Positions 20,561 through 29,619 of a stretch of DNA of 64,000 bases are shown here, in pieces. Below the pieces are notes generated by a model. The model saw nothing but the letters and a program-made list of their open reading frames with translations. It did no database searches and was not told the origin of the DNA. The translations under genes were made by a program, and so were the position numbers. The DNA lies in NCBI GenBank assembly GCA_021325145.1, contig JAJPHR010000023.1, positions 106,574 to 170,573 of the forward strand. The letters run 5' to 3'. Each line of letters begins with the position of its first letter. Position 1 is the stretch's first letter. This DNA is from Verrucomicrobiota bacterium. Its GTDB lineage: Bacteria > Verrucomicrobiota > Verrucomicrobiia > Limisphaerales > Pedosphaeraceae.

Positions 20561-22501
20561 TTATCCGCTTCCGCTTGACTGGTTTTCAGCCGAAGCGACT
20601 TCGGGAGGAAAATCCAACTTGCCCCGCCGGTAATCATCCATTCGCCAGCGCAGGAACGCCGAGCACCTTTGTGGTGTGCCCTTGTTGCGCGTTGGCCAAT
20701 ACGCATTGAACTCCTCGTCCAACTGCGCCAGCTCGGCCATGGCCCGTTTGGCGCTGGCGCGGGCTTCCACCTTCCGCCCAACCGCAAGCGCTTGCTGCCA
20801 GAGCATGAATTTGCACGACTGTGCCGCCATACGCGCCGCCAGATTCAATTCCTCGATCAGCGCCTGAGCCGGGCGCGAAGTCGGATGCGATCGCCGCAGG
20901 CTCGACCGTTGAGCTTCGATCTCCACCAGCGCGGCGCGGATGTTTTTCGCTGGAATCCGGGCGTAATATTTCAACCCATCGCGGCAAAAGAGTTCGCGCA
21001 ACCTGGGCGGCGGAGCCGCGATCACCGCGCCCAGGGGAGTCACATTCGGTGCGAAATAGCCGAGCTTGCGATGCGCAAACCCAAGCGCATACGCGGCTTC
21101 GCCAGCGCGCCCGGTTGGATCGTGGAAAATGTCACGATTGGCCACCGGCACAAGCAGCTTTTCATCATCCGTGCGTGCGCACCAACTGAGCGCCGCCCCC
21201 GCCAAGTACGGCAGGTAGCTGACCGCCAGTGGCTGTGGATGCCCGCCGTCCCCCCAATCCGTGTTCAAATAGCCGAGCGCTCCATGCTTCCGCCCGGCCT
21301 CGGCCGCCTGCTTCAAATTTACGAAGGCGTTGTCGTGCCGGCCGATCAACGTCATCCACGTCGAGGTGCCGGGACAAATATAAAACGGGACCCTGGAACG
21401 CGCGAAGATTCCGGCTTCGCGCTCGAAGGGATGGTTTGCGTCGTAACCCCAGTTTAACGCAACCATGTCCTTGGGCAATTCCCGGACCAGCTTCGGGTAA
21501 TGGACGATGATGTCGCCCCAGAACATCATCTGCCGGCCGCGCGTCTTCGTCTCCCGATGGATCTGCTTCAGAAAATCGAGATAGACACGGCCCTGGCCTT
21601 TGCGCGCGCAGATTCCCTTGCTCTGTCCGCGACCCAGGTCCCAGGTCTCGTCGCAGCCCACATTGAAACGCGGGCTGGTAAAGTGCGGCAGCAACTCGTC
21701 ATACAATTCACGCAGAAACGGCAGCGTGCCCGGATTGGCCGGAGCCAGGGTCGAAGGATAACGCAGAAACGCGCCTCCCTGGTCCGGCCACGGCTTGCTG
21801 GTTTCCGCGAGCTTCCGCAACGGCGGATACTCCAGCCAATAGCGCAGATGCCCAAACGAATTTTGGTTTGGCACCAATTCGATGCCCAGTCGCCGGCAAT
21901 GCGAATCGAGCTTGAGAATTTCTTCGCCGGTAAGCGCGCCCCAATCCCGCCAGACCGGTTCATAGTTGCGGTAGGCAAACGTATGTTCCGTATAAAGCTG
22001 AAACTCGTTGACCTTGAAATCCGCCAGATGGTCCACCAGCTCCAATAGCGTCTCAAGCCGCGGCACCCGCCCACGCGAAATGTCCAGCATCACTCCGCGC
22101 TTCGGAAAATCAGCGTGATCCCGGATGCTTAGCTTTGGTAACCGGCGGCCGTACTCGCGCAAAAGCTGCCGCAACGTCGCTATTCCCGCCCGCAACCCCT
22201 CGATCTCCCGATAACCGATCATCACGCCGCGCGCACTGATCGTCAGCGTGTAACCTGCGGGTTCATGGGGTGCAGTTTCGTCCCGCGCAGCCTGGATCGC
22301 CAGGCACGGATGACTCGCCGGCCCGGTAATCAACTCAAGGGTGGACCCCGCGGCCCGTGCCGTTTCTTGTAATCGCTGCGCCAGTGGCAACAAAACCAGT
22401 TCTCTCGGCAGACCCGGCTCCAAGTAAAGCGCGGCCCTCTCCGGCAGGACAAAGCTTCCTGCCTGCCGCCGCAACGAACGAGGGTAGGGGAGTAGATTCA
22501 T
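20561..22501 (-). CDS. Family 20 glycoside hydrolase, beta-N-acetylhexosaminidase-like
   Basis: A 646-residue protein. Residues about 5-125 form the GH20b alpha/beta domain (GYTLTISARGVMIGYREIEGLRAGIATLRQLL region). Residues about 130-480 form the TIM barrel, with RGVMLDISRGRVP, EFQLYTEHTF and the catalytic Asp284-Glu285 pair in VGCDETWDLG; the substrate-assisted mechanism of the family needs these two. A helical C-terminal part of about 150 residues follows. The ATG at 22501 is chosen as the first residue of the conserved N-terminus (MNLLPYPRS). No signal peptide is visible, so the enzyme looks cytoplasmic, probably acting on imported amino-sugar oligosaccharides. Exact substrate is unknown. 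Confidence 0.85.
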   Translation of the reverse strand: MNLLPYPRSLRRQAGSFVLPERAALYLEPGLPRELVLLPLAQRLQETARAAGSTLELITGPASHPCLAIQAARDETAPHEPAGYTLTISARGVMIGYREIEGLRAGIATLRQLLREYGRRLPKLSIRDHADFPKRGVMLDISRGRVPRLETLLELVDHLADFKVNEFQLYTEHTFAYRNYEPVWRDWGALTGEEILKLDSHCRRLGIELVPNQNSFGHLRYWLEYPPLRKLAETSKPWPDQGGAFLRYPSTLAPANPGTLPFLRELYDELLPHFTSPRFNVGCDETWDLGRGQSKGICARKGQGRVYLDFLKQIHRETKTRGRQMMFWGDIIVHYPKLVRELPKDMVALNWGYDANHPFEREAGIFARSRVPFYICPGTSTWMTLIGRHDNAFVNLKQAAEAGRKHGALGYLNTDWGDGGHPQPLAVSYLPYLAGAALSWCARTDDEKLLVPVANRDIFHDPTGRAGEAAYALGFAHRKLGYFAPNVTPLGAVIAAPPPRLRELFCRDGLKYYARIPAKNIRAALVEIEAQRSSLRRSHPTSRPAQALIEELNLAARMAAQSCKFMLWQQALAVGRKVEARASAKRAMAELAQLDEEFNAYWPTRNKGTPQRCSAFLRWRMDDYRRGKLDFPPEVASAENQSSGSG

Positions 22502-22592
22502 GTCAGGGTCATGCCCAACCACCGGGGTGGGAACATCCCTGTCCCCACTTCAAGCCTTGTTCTCGTGGGGATAAAGGCAGCCCCACTCCTTG

Positions 22593-23147
22593 TCACCCTT
22601 GGGCCGCGATCATCCCGGACTGACGCGCGTAATTGAACAGCCCTCCGGCATCCACCACGGGCCGCACGTCGCCCAGCGGCTTGAAGGAATAGACCTTGCC
22701 CGTCTGTTTGACCGTGACGCTTGCCTTGTCGAGGTCCACCGTCACCACATCACCCGTCTTGAGCACATCGCAGAGCCGGTCCTTGCACTCGCAGGGATAC
22801 AACTCGCCGGTAGCGACGCAATTACGGAAAAAAATCCGCGCGAAACTCTCCGCCAGCACGATCTTGCACGCCGCTGAACCCAGGGCGATCGGTGCATGCT
22901 CGCGCGAACTCCCGCACCCAAAATTCCGCCCCGCCACCACAATGGGATATTCACTGTCGAGCTGGCCGTCCTTCACAAAACGCGTCGGATACAGCGAGTC
23001 CGGCAGCCCGCACAACGCGTAAGCGCCCAGCTTGACGTATTCCTCCTGGATCGTTGGCACGAGGTTCAGATACTGCGCCGGGATGATCTGGTCAGTGTCG
23101 ATATTGTCCCGCACCACATAAACCGGTCCTGTAAAAACAGATTGCAT
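22593..23147 (-). CDS. leuD: 3-isopropylmalate dehydratase small subunit
   Basis: A 184-residue aconitase swivel-domain protein. DNIDTDQIIPAQYLN and GRNFGCGSSREHAPIAL are the hallmark motifs of the small subunit. The short length and the YLN loop place it in the archaeal/LeuD2-like branch shared by isopropylmalate and related dehydratases. It should pair with a LeuC large subunit in leucine biosynthesis, but no leuC gene lies in this window. The ATG at 23147 is chosen because the conserved domain begins at once (MQSVFTGPVYVVRDN). A role in homoaconitate or citraconate chemistry cannot be excluded from this sequence. Confidence 0.88.
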   Translation of the reverse strand: MQSVFTGPVYVVRDNIDTDQIIPAQYLNLVPTIQEEYVKLGAYALCGLPDSLYPTRFVKDGQLDSEYPIVVAGRNFGCGSSREHAPIALGSAACKIVLAESFARIFFRNCVATGELYPCECKDRLCDVLKTGDVVTVDLDKASVTVKQTGKVYSFKPLGDVRPVVDAGGLFNYARQSGMIAAQG

Positions 23148-23339
23148 AAACTGAATTTGACGGCAGCACGCGCAGTTTTCAACCAGAATCCGCTCAGAGG
23201 CAACGCCTAACGCCTCAGTGAAGCATGGCCAATCCACAGCGCCAACGGCGCGAGCTTATACCCGCCTGGGACAATGTCCCTCCAAGTCGGAAGCTCAATC
23301 CCCGCTTGCCCTGCGGGACTTGATTTCTATAATGCCCCG

Positions 23340-24653
23340 ATGCTCGACATCAAATTGATACGGGAACAGCCGGATTTCGTTCGCCAGCGCCTTGCCACCC
23401 GCGGGGCAGGGGACGAAGCCCGCATCGATGAGTTGCTCAAACTCGATGAGAAACGGCGCAAGGTCCTTGCCGAAGTCGAAAGCCTCAAGGCCCAGCGCAA
23501 TCGCGTTTCCAAGGAAATCGGCGCTTTGATGGGGCAGAAAAAGCTCGCCGAAGCCGAAGCCAAAAAAACCGAAACCCGCGAGCTGGGGGACAAAATCGCC
23601 GAACTCGACAAGCAAGCCGCCGCCGCGGAAGCAGCCCGCGACGAACTCCTCTTGACCCTTCCGAATCTGCCTCATGAATCGGTGCCCGTCGGCAAATCCG
23701 CCGAAGACAATCCCGTCATTCGCACCTGGGGCGAACAAAAGACTTTTCCCACGAAGCCCAAGTCCCACATCGAGTTGTGCGAGTCGCTCAAGCTGGTGGA
23801 CTTCGCGCGCGGCGCGAAACTTTCCGGCAGCGGCTTCCTGCTCTACACTGATCGCGGCGCGCGCCTGGAACGTGCCCTGATCCAATTCCTGCTCGACCTC
23901 CATACCACACAGCACGGTTACACTGAAGTTTCGCCTCCGTATATTATCTCCCGAGACTGCATGGTGGGCGTGGGACAATTCCCCAAGTTTGTGGACCAAG
24001 CCTACGCCGTGCGGGAAGGGGAGGATAACAACACCCTCGGCAAGTTTTACCTGCTGCCGACGGCCGAGGCGCCCGTCGCCAACATTCATCGCGGCGAAAT
24101 CCTGCCCGAGCGGCAGCTTCCGATCTTTTACTGCGCCTACAGCCCGTGCTTCCGCGCCGAGGCGGGCGCAGCCGGCGTCGGCACGCGCGGCATGATCCGC
24201 GTCCACCAGTTCGACAAGGTTGAACTTATCAAGATCGTGAAACCGGAGAACGGTTTCGAGGAATTGGAGAAAATGGTTGCCAATGCCGAGCGCGTGCTCC
24301 AGTTGCTGGAAATCCCATACCGGGTGATCTTGCTTTGCACCGGCGACATGGGCTTCGCGAGCGCAAAGACGTACGACCTCGAGGTCTGGGCGCCTGGGCA
24401 GAACCAATACCTCGAAGTGTCCAGTTGCTCGAATTGCGAGGATTTCCAAGCCCGCCGGATGAGCCTGCGCTTTAAGCCAAACGCGGGTGAAAACATTTTC
24501 CCGCACATTCTCAACGGCAGCGGTACCGCGCTCGCGCGGCTGTTCGTCGCGCTGCTGGAAACCCATCAACAGCCCGACGGCAGCGTTTTAATCCCCGCCG
24601 CCCTGCAGCCATATTTCAAAAGCGATCGGATTACCCCAACGCCACATGGATAG
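23340..24653 (+). CDS. serS: Seryl-tRNA synthetase
   Basis: A class II aminoacyl-tRNA synthetase that charges tRNA-Ser (and tRNA-Sec where present), 437 residues. The N-terminal long antiparallel coiled coil that grips the tRNA spans about residues 30-110 (many Lys, Glu and Ala). The catalytic core shows motif 2 (YCAYSPCFRAEAGAAG, with GTRGMIRVHQFDKVE following) and motif 3 (NGSGTALARLFVALLE). SSCSNCEDFQARR is the usual serine-site segment. The start is the ATG at 23340, where MLDIKLIREQPDFVR aligns with the family N-terminus. glgA follows 72 bp downstream. Confidence 0.96.
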   Translation: MLDIKLIREQPDFVRQRLATRGAGDEARIDELLKLDEKRRKVLAEVESLKAQRNRVSKEIGALMGQKKLAEAEAKKTETRELGDKIAELDKQAAAAEAARDELLLTLPNLPHESVPVGKSAEDNPVIRTWGEQKTFPTKPKSHIELCESLKLVDFARGAKLSGSGFLLYTDRGARLERALIQFLLDLHTTQHGYTEVSPPYIISRDCMVGVGQFPKFVDQAYAVREGEDNNTLGKFYLLPTAEAPVANIHRGEILPERQLPIFYCAYSPCFRAEAGAAGVGTRGMIRVHQFDKVELIKIVKPENGFEELEKMVANAERVLQLLEIPYRVILLCTGDMGFASAKTYDLEVWAPGQNQYLEVSSCSNCEDFQARRMSLRFKPNAGENIFPHILNGSGTALARLFVALLETHQQPDGSVLIPAALQPYFKSDRITPTPHG

Positions 24654-24725
24654 ACAAAACGCTTTCCCGAGCCCGAAGGCATTGAAGCCGCAACCTTTCG
24701 GGTTGGTCCGCCGCACTGAGAGTAA

Positions 24726-26204
24726 ATGAGAATTCTCCTCGGCAGCAGCGAGGTCCATCCGTATTCCAAGACCGGCGGCCTGGCCGACATGGTCGGCGCG
24801 CTGGGCAAGGCACTCGCCCAGGCTGGACACCAGGTTGGCATCGTCACGCCACTTTACGCCGGCATCCGCGAACGCTTCCCGGAGATGGTGAAGCTCGATT
24901 GGCACATGGACTTGCCGCTTGGGCCGCGCCATGTGCAAGGCGAAGTCTGGACGCTCACACCCAGCCCCCAACTCACGATCTATTTCGTTCATCAGCCGGA
25001 GTTCTTTTTCCGCAGCGGCCTGTATCAGCAGGCTGGCGGCGTGGATTACCCCGATAACGACGAGCGTTTCATTTTCTTTTCCAAGGCCGTCGTTCACCTC
25101 GCGCGGTATCTTCCCTGGCGGCCGGAAATCGTTCACGTGCATGACTGGCAGACCGGCCTGGTTCCCATCCTGATCCAGCACCAGGCGCTTCAGGAAGGGT
25201 GGGGGAACCGTCCCCGGCTGTGCTTCACCATTCATAACCTGGCCTACCAGGGGATCTTCCCCGGCCCGCAATACGCACTCGCCAATTTGCCGCCCGACTA
25301 CTTTAATCCCAACGGCCTCGAGTACCACAGCATGCTGAACTGCCTCAAAGCCGGCATCGCCTACGCCGACGCCATCACCACCGTCAGCCCGCGTTACGCC
25401 CGCGAAATCACCACGCCGGAATTCGGCTGCGGTCTCGATGGCCTGTTGCGAAAACGTCAAACGTCATTGACAGGCATTTTGAACGGGGTCGATTACGAAG
25501 AATGGAATACCACCCACAATCCGATGCTGCCGCATCCCTACTCGGCCCGCAACCTGGCCGGCAAGGAACTGGACAAAGTCGCGTTGCAAAAGGAACTCGG
25601 CCTTCCCACCGATGCCGGCGTGCCACTTTTCGGCAGCATCACGCGGCTCGCCGATCAAAAGGGCCTGGACATCCAGCTTGGAGCGCTCGAAGAAATGCTG
25701 AGCAGCGGGATTCAGTTCGCGCTCCTGGGCAGCGGCTCGCCGATTTACGAAAAGGCTTATCAAACGCTGGCCCGCCGGCATCCGGGAAAAGTCGCGATCC
25801 GGATCGGCTTCAACCAGGGATTGTCTCATCGCATCGAAGCCGGGTCCGATTTCTACCTCATGCCGTCCCGGTTCGAACCTTCCGGCTTGAACCAGATGTA
25901 CAGCCTGCGTTACGGCACGATCCCCATTGTCCGTGTCACCGGCGGACTGGACGACAGCGTCATTGATATCTCCGAAGACGCTGACAAAGCCAACGGGATC
26001 AAATTCACCGCCTACACCGCGCGCGCACTGGCCAAAAGCATGCGCAAGTCCCTGGTGCTCTATGGCGAACCCGAGCTCCTTCGGCATTACCGCTGGAATG
26101 CCATGACCGCCGACTTTTCGTGGAACCGCGCCGTCGAACAATACATGAAGGTCTATTCAAACAATTGGGGACTCCGGCCAAGTGCGGTCTCCATCCAAAG
26201 GTAA
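24726..26204 (+). CDS. glgA: Glycogen synthase (ADP-glucose)
   Basis: A GT5 glycosyltransferase of 492 residues that extends alpha-1,4-glucan from ADP-glucose. The N-terminal KTGGL motif (Lys15) binds the nucleotide sugar. Other family segments are VHVHDWQTGLVP, TIHNLAYQGIFP, the LTGILNGVDYEEWNT hinge, RLADQKGLD, and the C-terminal LMPSRFEPSGLNQMYSLRYGTIP with the catalytic Glu and the GG loop (VRVTGGLDDSV). It lies 72 bp after serS. No glgB, glgC or glgP is within view, so the glycogen genes are dispersed in this genome. Confidence 0.95.
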   Translation: MRILLGSSEVHPYSKTGGLADMVGALGKALAQAGHQVGIVTPLYAGIRERFPEMVKLDWHMDLPLGPRHVQGEVWTLTPSPQLTIYFVHQPEFFFRSGLYQQAGGVDYPDNDERFIFFSKAVVHLARYLPWRPEIVHVHDWQTGLVPILIQHQALQEGWGNRPRLCFTIHNLAYQGIFPGPQYALANLPPDYFNPNGLEYHSMLNCLKAGIAYADAITTVSPRYAREITTPEFGCGLDGLLRKRQTSLTGILNGVDYEEWNTTHNPMLPHPYSARNLAGKELDKVALQKELGLPTDAGVPLFGSITRLADQKGLDIQLGALEEMLSSGIQFALLGSGSPIYEKAYQTLARRHPGKVAIRIGFNQGLSHRIEAGSDFYLMPSRFEPSGLNQMYSLRYGTIPIVRVTGGLDDSVIDISEDADKANGIKFTAYTARALAKSMRKSLVLYGEPELLRHYRWNAMTADFSWNRAVEQYMKVYSNNWGLRPSAVSIQR

Positions 26205-26321
26205 CTTCCTCATCCAGAGGCTTTTCGTCGCCAAAACTCTTGCAAAATTTTAATACGGCGGTAATCTAGTGTCGGTGAGTCTCCCGGCAACTTTGGAGTG
26301 AGATGGAAGAACAGCGGCCGT

Positions 26322-27341
26322 CTATTTTGGCACCACGCGATGAATACCGAAAAGTTCGAGTGCCTTCACAAATTCCGCTGCTTCTTCGCCGCCCTTCTCG
26401 ATACCCTGTGATGTCCACTTCTGCGCTTCGTCATTCTGACCAGCAGCCCTCAGGACGACGACAACCAAAGCCCTGTTGTTCGCCGTGCCGGAGATGTCAA
26501 AAGCCTTTTTTGCCAGCGCAACAGCCTCGGCCTGACGCTTGCACTTCAGAGCGGAGAAAGACCCCACCGCAAACACCGAAGCCCGACTTAAAGGATTGGG
26601 GTAAACGTCACCCATTCCATTGAGCCCCTTGATCCTGACCTCTGTTGCCTCCTCACACCATATGAGGTTAGTGGCCAATGAATATGCCTCTTCCCACCGG
26701 CTGGACAATGCGGTCTGCGTTAGATTCGAACCGCCCTCCGCGTATTTCCAGGGATTTCCCAGAACGGTGGCCCCTATTACTACCCGGCCATCAGGCAAGA
26801 GCTCGAATGCGTGAGTTTTGTCCATAAGAACCCCTAGCTTATCACTCAAAGCGCGCTCCTCAACATTTAACCGATCCATCCCGCCTTCCGCCTTTTCAAC
26901 GAGACCTCGCAGCGCGTCAATCCTGTCCACGACCGGCTTCATCTCCTCCGATACAAAACCTCCCATCCTATTGGTCACTACATCCTTGGCAGCGGCCTCT
27001 AACGTCGGCTTGTTCATGTTCTCCGTCACGTATTTCTCCGTGAGTTCACGCACCTCACCGTAACCACACCTCCAAGCGACAACTGCGAACACGACCGTTG
27101 CAATACCCGACCCGCCATAAAACAACCATGAGCGTTTCCGATTCTCGTCGCGCTCCTCCCGGACCTCACGACGCAAACTCTCCCGCGCCTGATCCATGGC
27201 AGTATTCACCCGCGCTTCAATGAGAGCTTGCATGGCAACTGGCACATTGTTTGCAGCCTCTGACATCATACGGTCGTCCTGCATCCCCGTTTCCGTTTGT
27301 ATAGGGTTACCATCAGGCCCCAGTATTCCGCTATCCTTCAT
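26322..27341 (-). CDS. Single-pass coiled-coil membrane protein of unknown function
   Basis: A 339-residue protein from the ATG at 27341; an earlier in-frame start at 27374 is possible. A charged, probably cytoplasmic N-terminus (to about residue 80, helical, rich in Arg and Glu) precedes one membrane helix (WLFYGGSGIATVVFAVVAW). A helical region with heptad-like spacing follows (about 105-180), and the C-terminal 150 residues look like TPR-type helical pairs (for example RQAEAVALAKKAFDI and NDEAQKWTSQGIEKGGEEA). I do not recognise the family. Its arrangement resembles the gene at 28111, which could be a distant relative. It lies in a gene-poor accessory stretch between glgA and lepB. Confidence 0.6.
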   Translation of the reverse strand: MKDSGILGPDGNPIQTETGMQDDRMMSEAANNVPVAMQALIEARVNTAMDQARESLRREVREERDENRKRSWLFYGGSGIATVVFAVVAWRCGYGEVRELTEKYVTENMNKPTLEAAAKDVVTNRMGGFVSEEMKPVVDRIDALRGLVEKAEGGMDRLNVEERALSDKLGVLMDKTHAFELLPDGRVVIGATVLGNPWKYAEGGSNLTQTALSSRWEEAYSLATNLIWCEEATEVRIKGLNGMGDVYPNPLSRASVFAVGSFSALKCKRQAEAVALAKKAFDISGTANNRALVVVVLRAAGQNDEAQKWTSQGIEKGGEEAAEFVKALELFGIHRVVPK

Positions 27342-27381
27342 GCTGCATGGTCCCACACTGGACTGCCCTTTCAATTATAAA

Positions 27382-27501
27382 ATGAGCATTCGATTCTGGT
27401 GGAAAAAGAAAATCTCTACCAAGTGGGCCTTGGTCTCGCTCGGGGTGACAGCGTTCCTTTGGTGGCGAACCTATAGCGCCAGCAACACCAAAAGTTCTTA
27501 A
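27382..27501 (+). CDS. Possible 39-residue single-pass membrane peptide
   Basis: From the ATG at 27382 a short frame encodes a basic start (MSIRFWWKKKISTKW) followed by a hydrophobic helix (ALVSLGVTAFLWW) and a small polar tail. This is the usual look of a small membrane protein. There is no clear Shine-Dalgarno site, though TTATAAA lies directly upstream. It overlaps the end of the convergent lipoprotein pseudogene by two or three bases. It may be a chance frame. Confidence 0.3.
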   Translation: MSIRFWWKKKISTKWALVSLGVTAFLWWRTYSASNTKSS

Positions 27502-27987
27502 TTCCGTCCAGGTGGGGTGACTCCAAGCTCCATTGCTACCCGCTCGCACTCCTGATAAGCAAGGTGGCAACCTTCCCTCGGGTCCGAAACAAACACTGAC
27601 AAATCGCGGTGCGCGACCGCTTTGGCCGAATCCCCAAGTCCTCTTTTGCTCTCGTTCTCGCACGCCTGCACGTATCCAAGCCAAGCGGCCCGGAATTTAT
27701 CAGGGCAGTCTTTTGTTGAGATGGACTCGACGGCCTGACGTAGGCGGCATCGTCAAAAACTGTGTTCTGTTCGGGTCTCACCTTTCCAACGAGGACGGGG
27801 TTCAACACGCGAAACGAATTTGTCCATGCAACCATGCGCTGATTGAGGACTTGCCCAACAGCGTATTGCCCCGCTGCATTCGGGTTTATGGGTGGAGTGT
27901 GACCGCCAGTGTTGATTCGTGCTTTGCGCACCCCACCAGGGCGCACAGACAGAGCGCTAGGACTGCGTTTAACAGATTTGCCTTCAT
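27498..27987 (-). pseudogene. Lipoprotein gene split over three reading frames
   Basis: Reading from 27987, the first frame gives a clear lipoprotein signal (MKANLLNAVLALCLCALVGC, lipobox LVGC) but stops after 33 residues at about 27886. Protein-like sequence then continues in a second frame (NPNAAGQYAVGQVLNQRMVAW to VFDDAAYV, about 27890 to 27740) and a third frame (RQAVESISTKDCPDKFRAAW to VAMELGVTPPGRN, about 27740 to the stop at 27498). The third part has a balanced, cysteine-containing composition and ends in a natural stop. Two frameshifts are needed to join them, so this is a decayed gene or carries assembly errors. Family unknown. Confidence 0.5.
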
Positions 27988-28077
27988 GCGGTGACAGTGC
28001 CAAAACCCACGTGTCCCGTCAAATCCTCCTTTCCCCTTTCTCGATACTCCGCTTACAATCCATACGCCCATTTATAG

Positions 28078-28105
28078 GTGACAACCATTGCTGACTCGGT
28101 ATAAT
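28078..28105 (+). promoter_or_regulatory. Strong promoter-like sequence right before an ATG
   Basis: GTGACA (28078-28083) and a perfect TATAAT (28100-28105) are 16 bp apart. The ATG of the next gene begins at 28111, only 5 bases after the -10 box, so transcription would begin at or next to the start codon and give a leaderless mRNA. Confidence 0.5.
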
Positions 28106-28110
28106 GCAGC

Positions 28111-29022
28111 ATGAAGAAGTCTAAGCCACAGGCTGGCGAGCTATCCGATGCGGATATAAAAGCCCTTGCAACGGAACTCCTAAAGTCGCCCGTCTTTCTA
28201 CGAAAGATCGTTCCATCGGCGGCGGCGGTGTTGCTTATCGGCTATTTCGGAACCGTAAAATACATCGCCGAAAAGGCTGTCCAGCAGGTGGAAACCAAGG
28301 CCAGCAATCTAACTGAGCGAGCATGGATGGACGTTTCTAACCAGATCGTACTTAAGCTACAGGAAACAAACGTCCAGAGCACCATGCAGGAGGTGGCTGG
28401 GAAGCAAGCAACCAATCTGATGATGCATTCGATCGCGCCCGCGCTGTCGAATTTGCAAAAGTCGGTTGATACGGCCCAATCTGCGCTGGCAGAGCAGAAC
28501 GAGAAGATCTCCTCAATGGCTTCAAAGACAGAAGCGTTGGGTTTAGTCATTACGAACACGCACGCCGCATTGGAGGAATTCAAATTGGTGCTCCGATCGA
28601 ACCTGGCCGAGCTTCAAATGAAGACGCAAGACAGAACAATAACACCAGAACAACGCGAAACGTTCATACGGTCCTTAACAAACGCACCAAAAGGACCCGT
28701 GATGATGGGAAGTCGAGGTGTTTCTCGCGAGTCCTCTCAATATTTCGAACAGGTCAAGACTATGATCCAGGCGAGCGGCTACACCGTTCCATTAGCTGTA
28801 AATTATCGCGACAATCTTGTGTGGCTCAATGGGAACGATTCGATTGCTTTTTTTGTGCAAAGCATATCAAATGCCCCTCCCTATGTTCCTTGGCTTGGCA
28901 GGGCTTTCCAATTCGCAGGCATAAGCGTAACGTTTAGTACGAACGTATCGCGCGAATTCTTCGGAATTGGGCCCGCCCCGAAGTCGAATGAAGTTCTCAT
29001 TTTGGTGACTGAGAAGCCTTAA
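28111..29022 (+). CDS. Single-pass coiled-coil membrane protein of unknown function
   Basis: A 303-residue protein. A short polar N-terminus (1-30) precedes one membrane helix (about 36-52, IVPSAAAVLLIGYFGTV). A long helical region rich in Ala, Gln, Asn, Thr and Glu (about 55-190) follows, probably coiled coil, then a mixed alpha/beta C-terminal domain of about 110 residues (GPVMMGSRGVSRESSQYFEQ to LILVTEKP). The C-terminal part reads like a small globular sensor or binding domain but I do not recognise it. Codon use is less GC-biased than in the flanking housekeeping genes, which suggests acquisition. A promoter-like sequence lies directly upstream. Confidence 0.6.
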   Translation: MKKSKPQAGELSDADIKALATELLKSPVFLRKIVPSAAAVLLIGYFGTVKYIAEKAVQQVETKASNLTERAWMDVSNQIVLKLQETNVQSTMQEVAGKQATNLMMHSIAPALSNLQKSVDTAQSALAEQNEKISSMASKTEALGLVITNTHAALEEFKLVLRSNLAELQMKTQDRTITPEQRETFIRSLTNAPKGPVMMGSRGVSRESSQYFEQVKTMIQASGYTVPLAVNYRDNLVWLNGNDSIAFFVQSISNAPPYVPWLGRAFQFAGISVTFSTNVSREFFGIGPAPKSNEVLILVTEKP

Positions 29023-29157
29023 GAGTGGCCTCCTAGATTGCCTGCCGTGCTTTTTCCTCAATGCGAGTATCCAGGTATGCGCCATATCGACGGCCTTAGC
29101 CTTTTAAATCCCGAACCCATTGCGCGATTTCTCCCCCTTCCGTTATCGCCCTGTAGT

Positions 29158-29535
29158 TCACTTGTCACCCCCTTTCGATTGTGCGACGGCGAGGACAGCC
29201 CGCGTTAGTTGGGCAAGCTCTGTCAGCTTCCCCCAAATTTGATTTAATTCCTGAGCGACTGGATTTTTTTTCGGGTTTTGGTCCCACAATTCCAGCCCCA
29301 ACCTTTTGTATTTTTCCCCAAGTTCAACCAGACTCTCGGGTTGCATTGAAGCGGGCAACCCTGGGTAGGTGTGACCGCTTCTTTCCAACATGGGGCCGAT
29401 CCAGGCAAGACATTTTCCCACTGACAGGCACAGGCCAGCTAACGCTTGCTCTGGATTTTCTCTGACCGATTCGGGAACACCTCCAAGGAACTGATGAAGA
29501 GACCGCTTTAAAGCGGACAGGTCTGTTTGGTCCAT
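29158..29535 (-). CDS. Small soluble hypothetical protein
   Basis: A 125-residue, mainly helical protein from the ATG at 29535 (MDQTDLSALKRSLHQFLGG). There is a longer frame with a TTG start at 29598, but that would read through a strong hairpin. No signal peptide, membrane segment or known motif is seen; GKLTELAQLTRAVLAVAQ near the C-terminus is an amphipathic helix. The start codon sits in one arm of the inverted repeat at 29530-29619, which may regulate it. Function unknown. Confidence 0.45.
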   Translation of the reverse strand: MDQTDLSALKRSLHQFLGGVPESVRENPEQALAGLCLSVGKCLAWIGPMLERSGHTYPGLPASMQPESLVELGEKYKRLGLELWDQNPKKNPVAQELNQIWGKLTELAQLTRAVLAVAQSKGGDK

Positions 29536-29619
29536 AGCGTTTAAACTAGCGTTGTAAACCTCCGGTGGATTTATCCCACCGGAGGGCCGGGAGATCAAGC
29601 CCAGCGCAACGCTATGGAC
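29530..29619. repeat. Nested inverted repeat with TAGCGTT iterons
   Basis: An outer 12-bp perfect inverted repeat (29530-29541 and 29608-29619) encloses a perfect 10-bp hairpin (29559-29568 and 29576-29585, loop ATTTATC). The heptamer TAGCGTT occurs at 29535 and 29547 in direct orientation and at 29608-29614 inverted. Each outer arm reads AACGCTATGGAC outward, giving a start codon in both directions. It could be an operator for the small gene at 29158 or the edge of an inserted segment. Confidence 0.5.

Noticed and set aside
29530..29619. Integron attC site
   Set aside because: The inverted ends lack the GTTRRRY and RYYYAAC core, and no integrase or cassette array is nearby.
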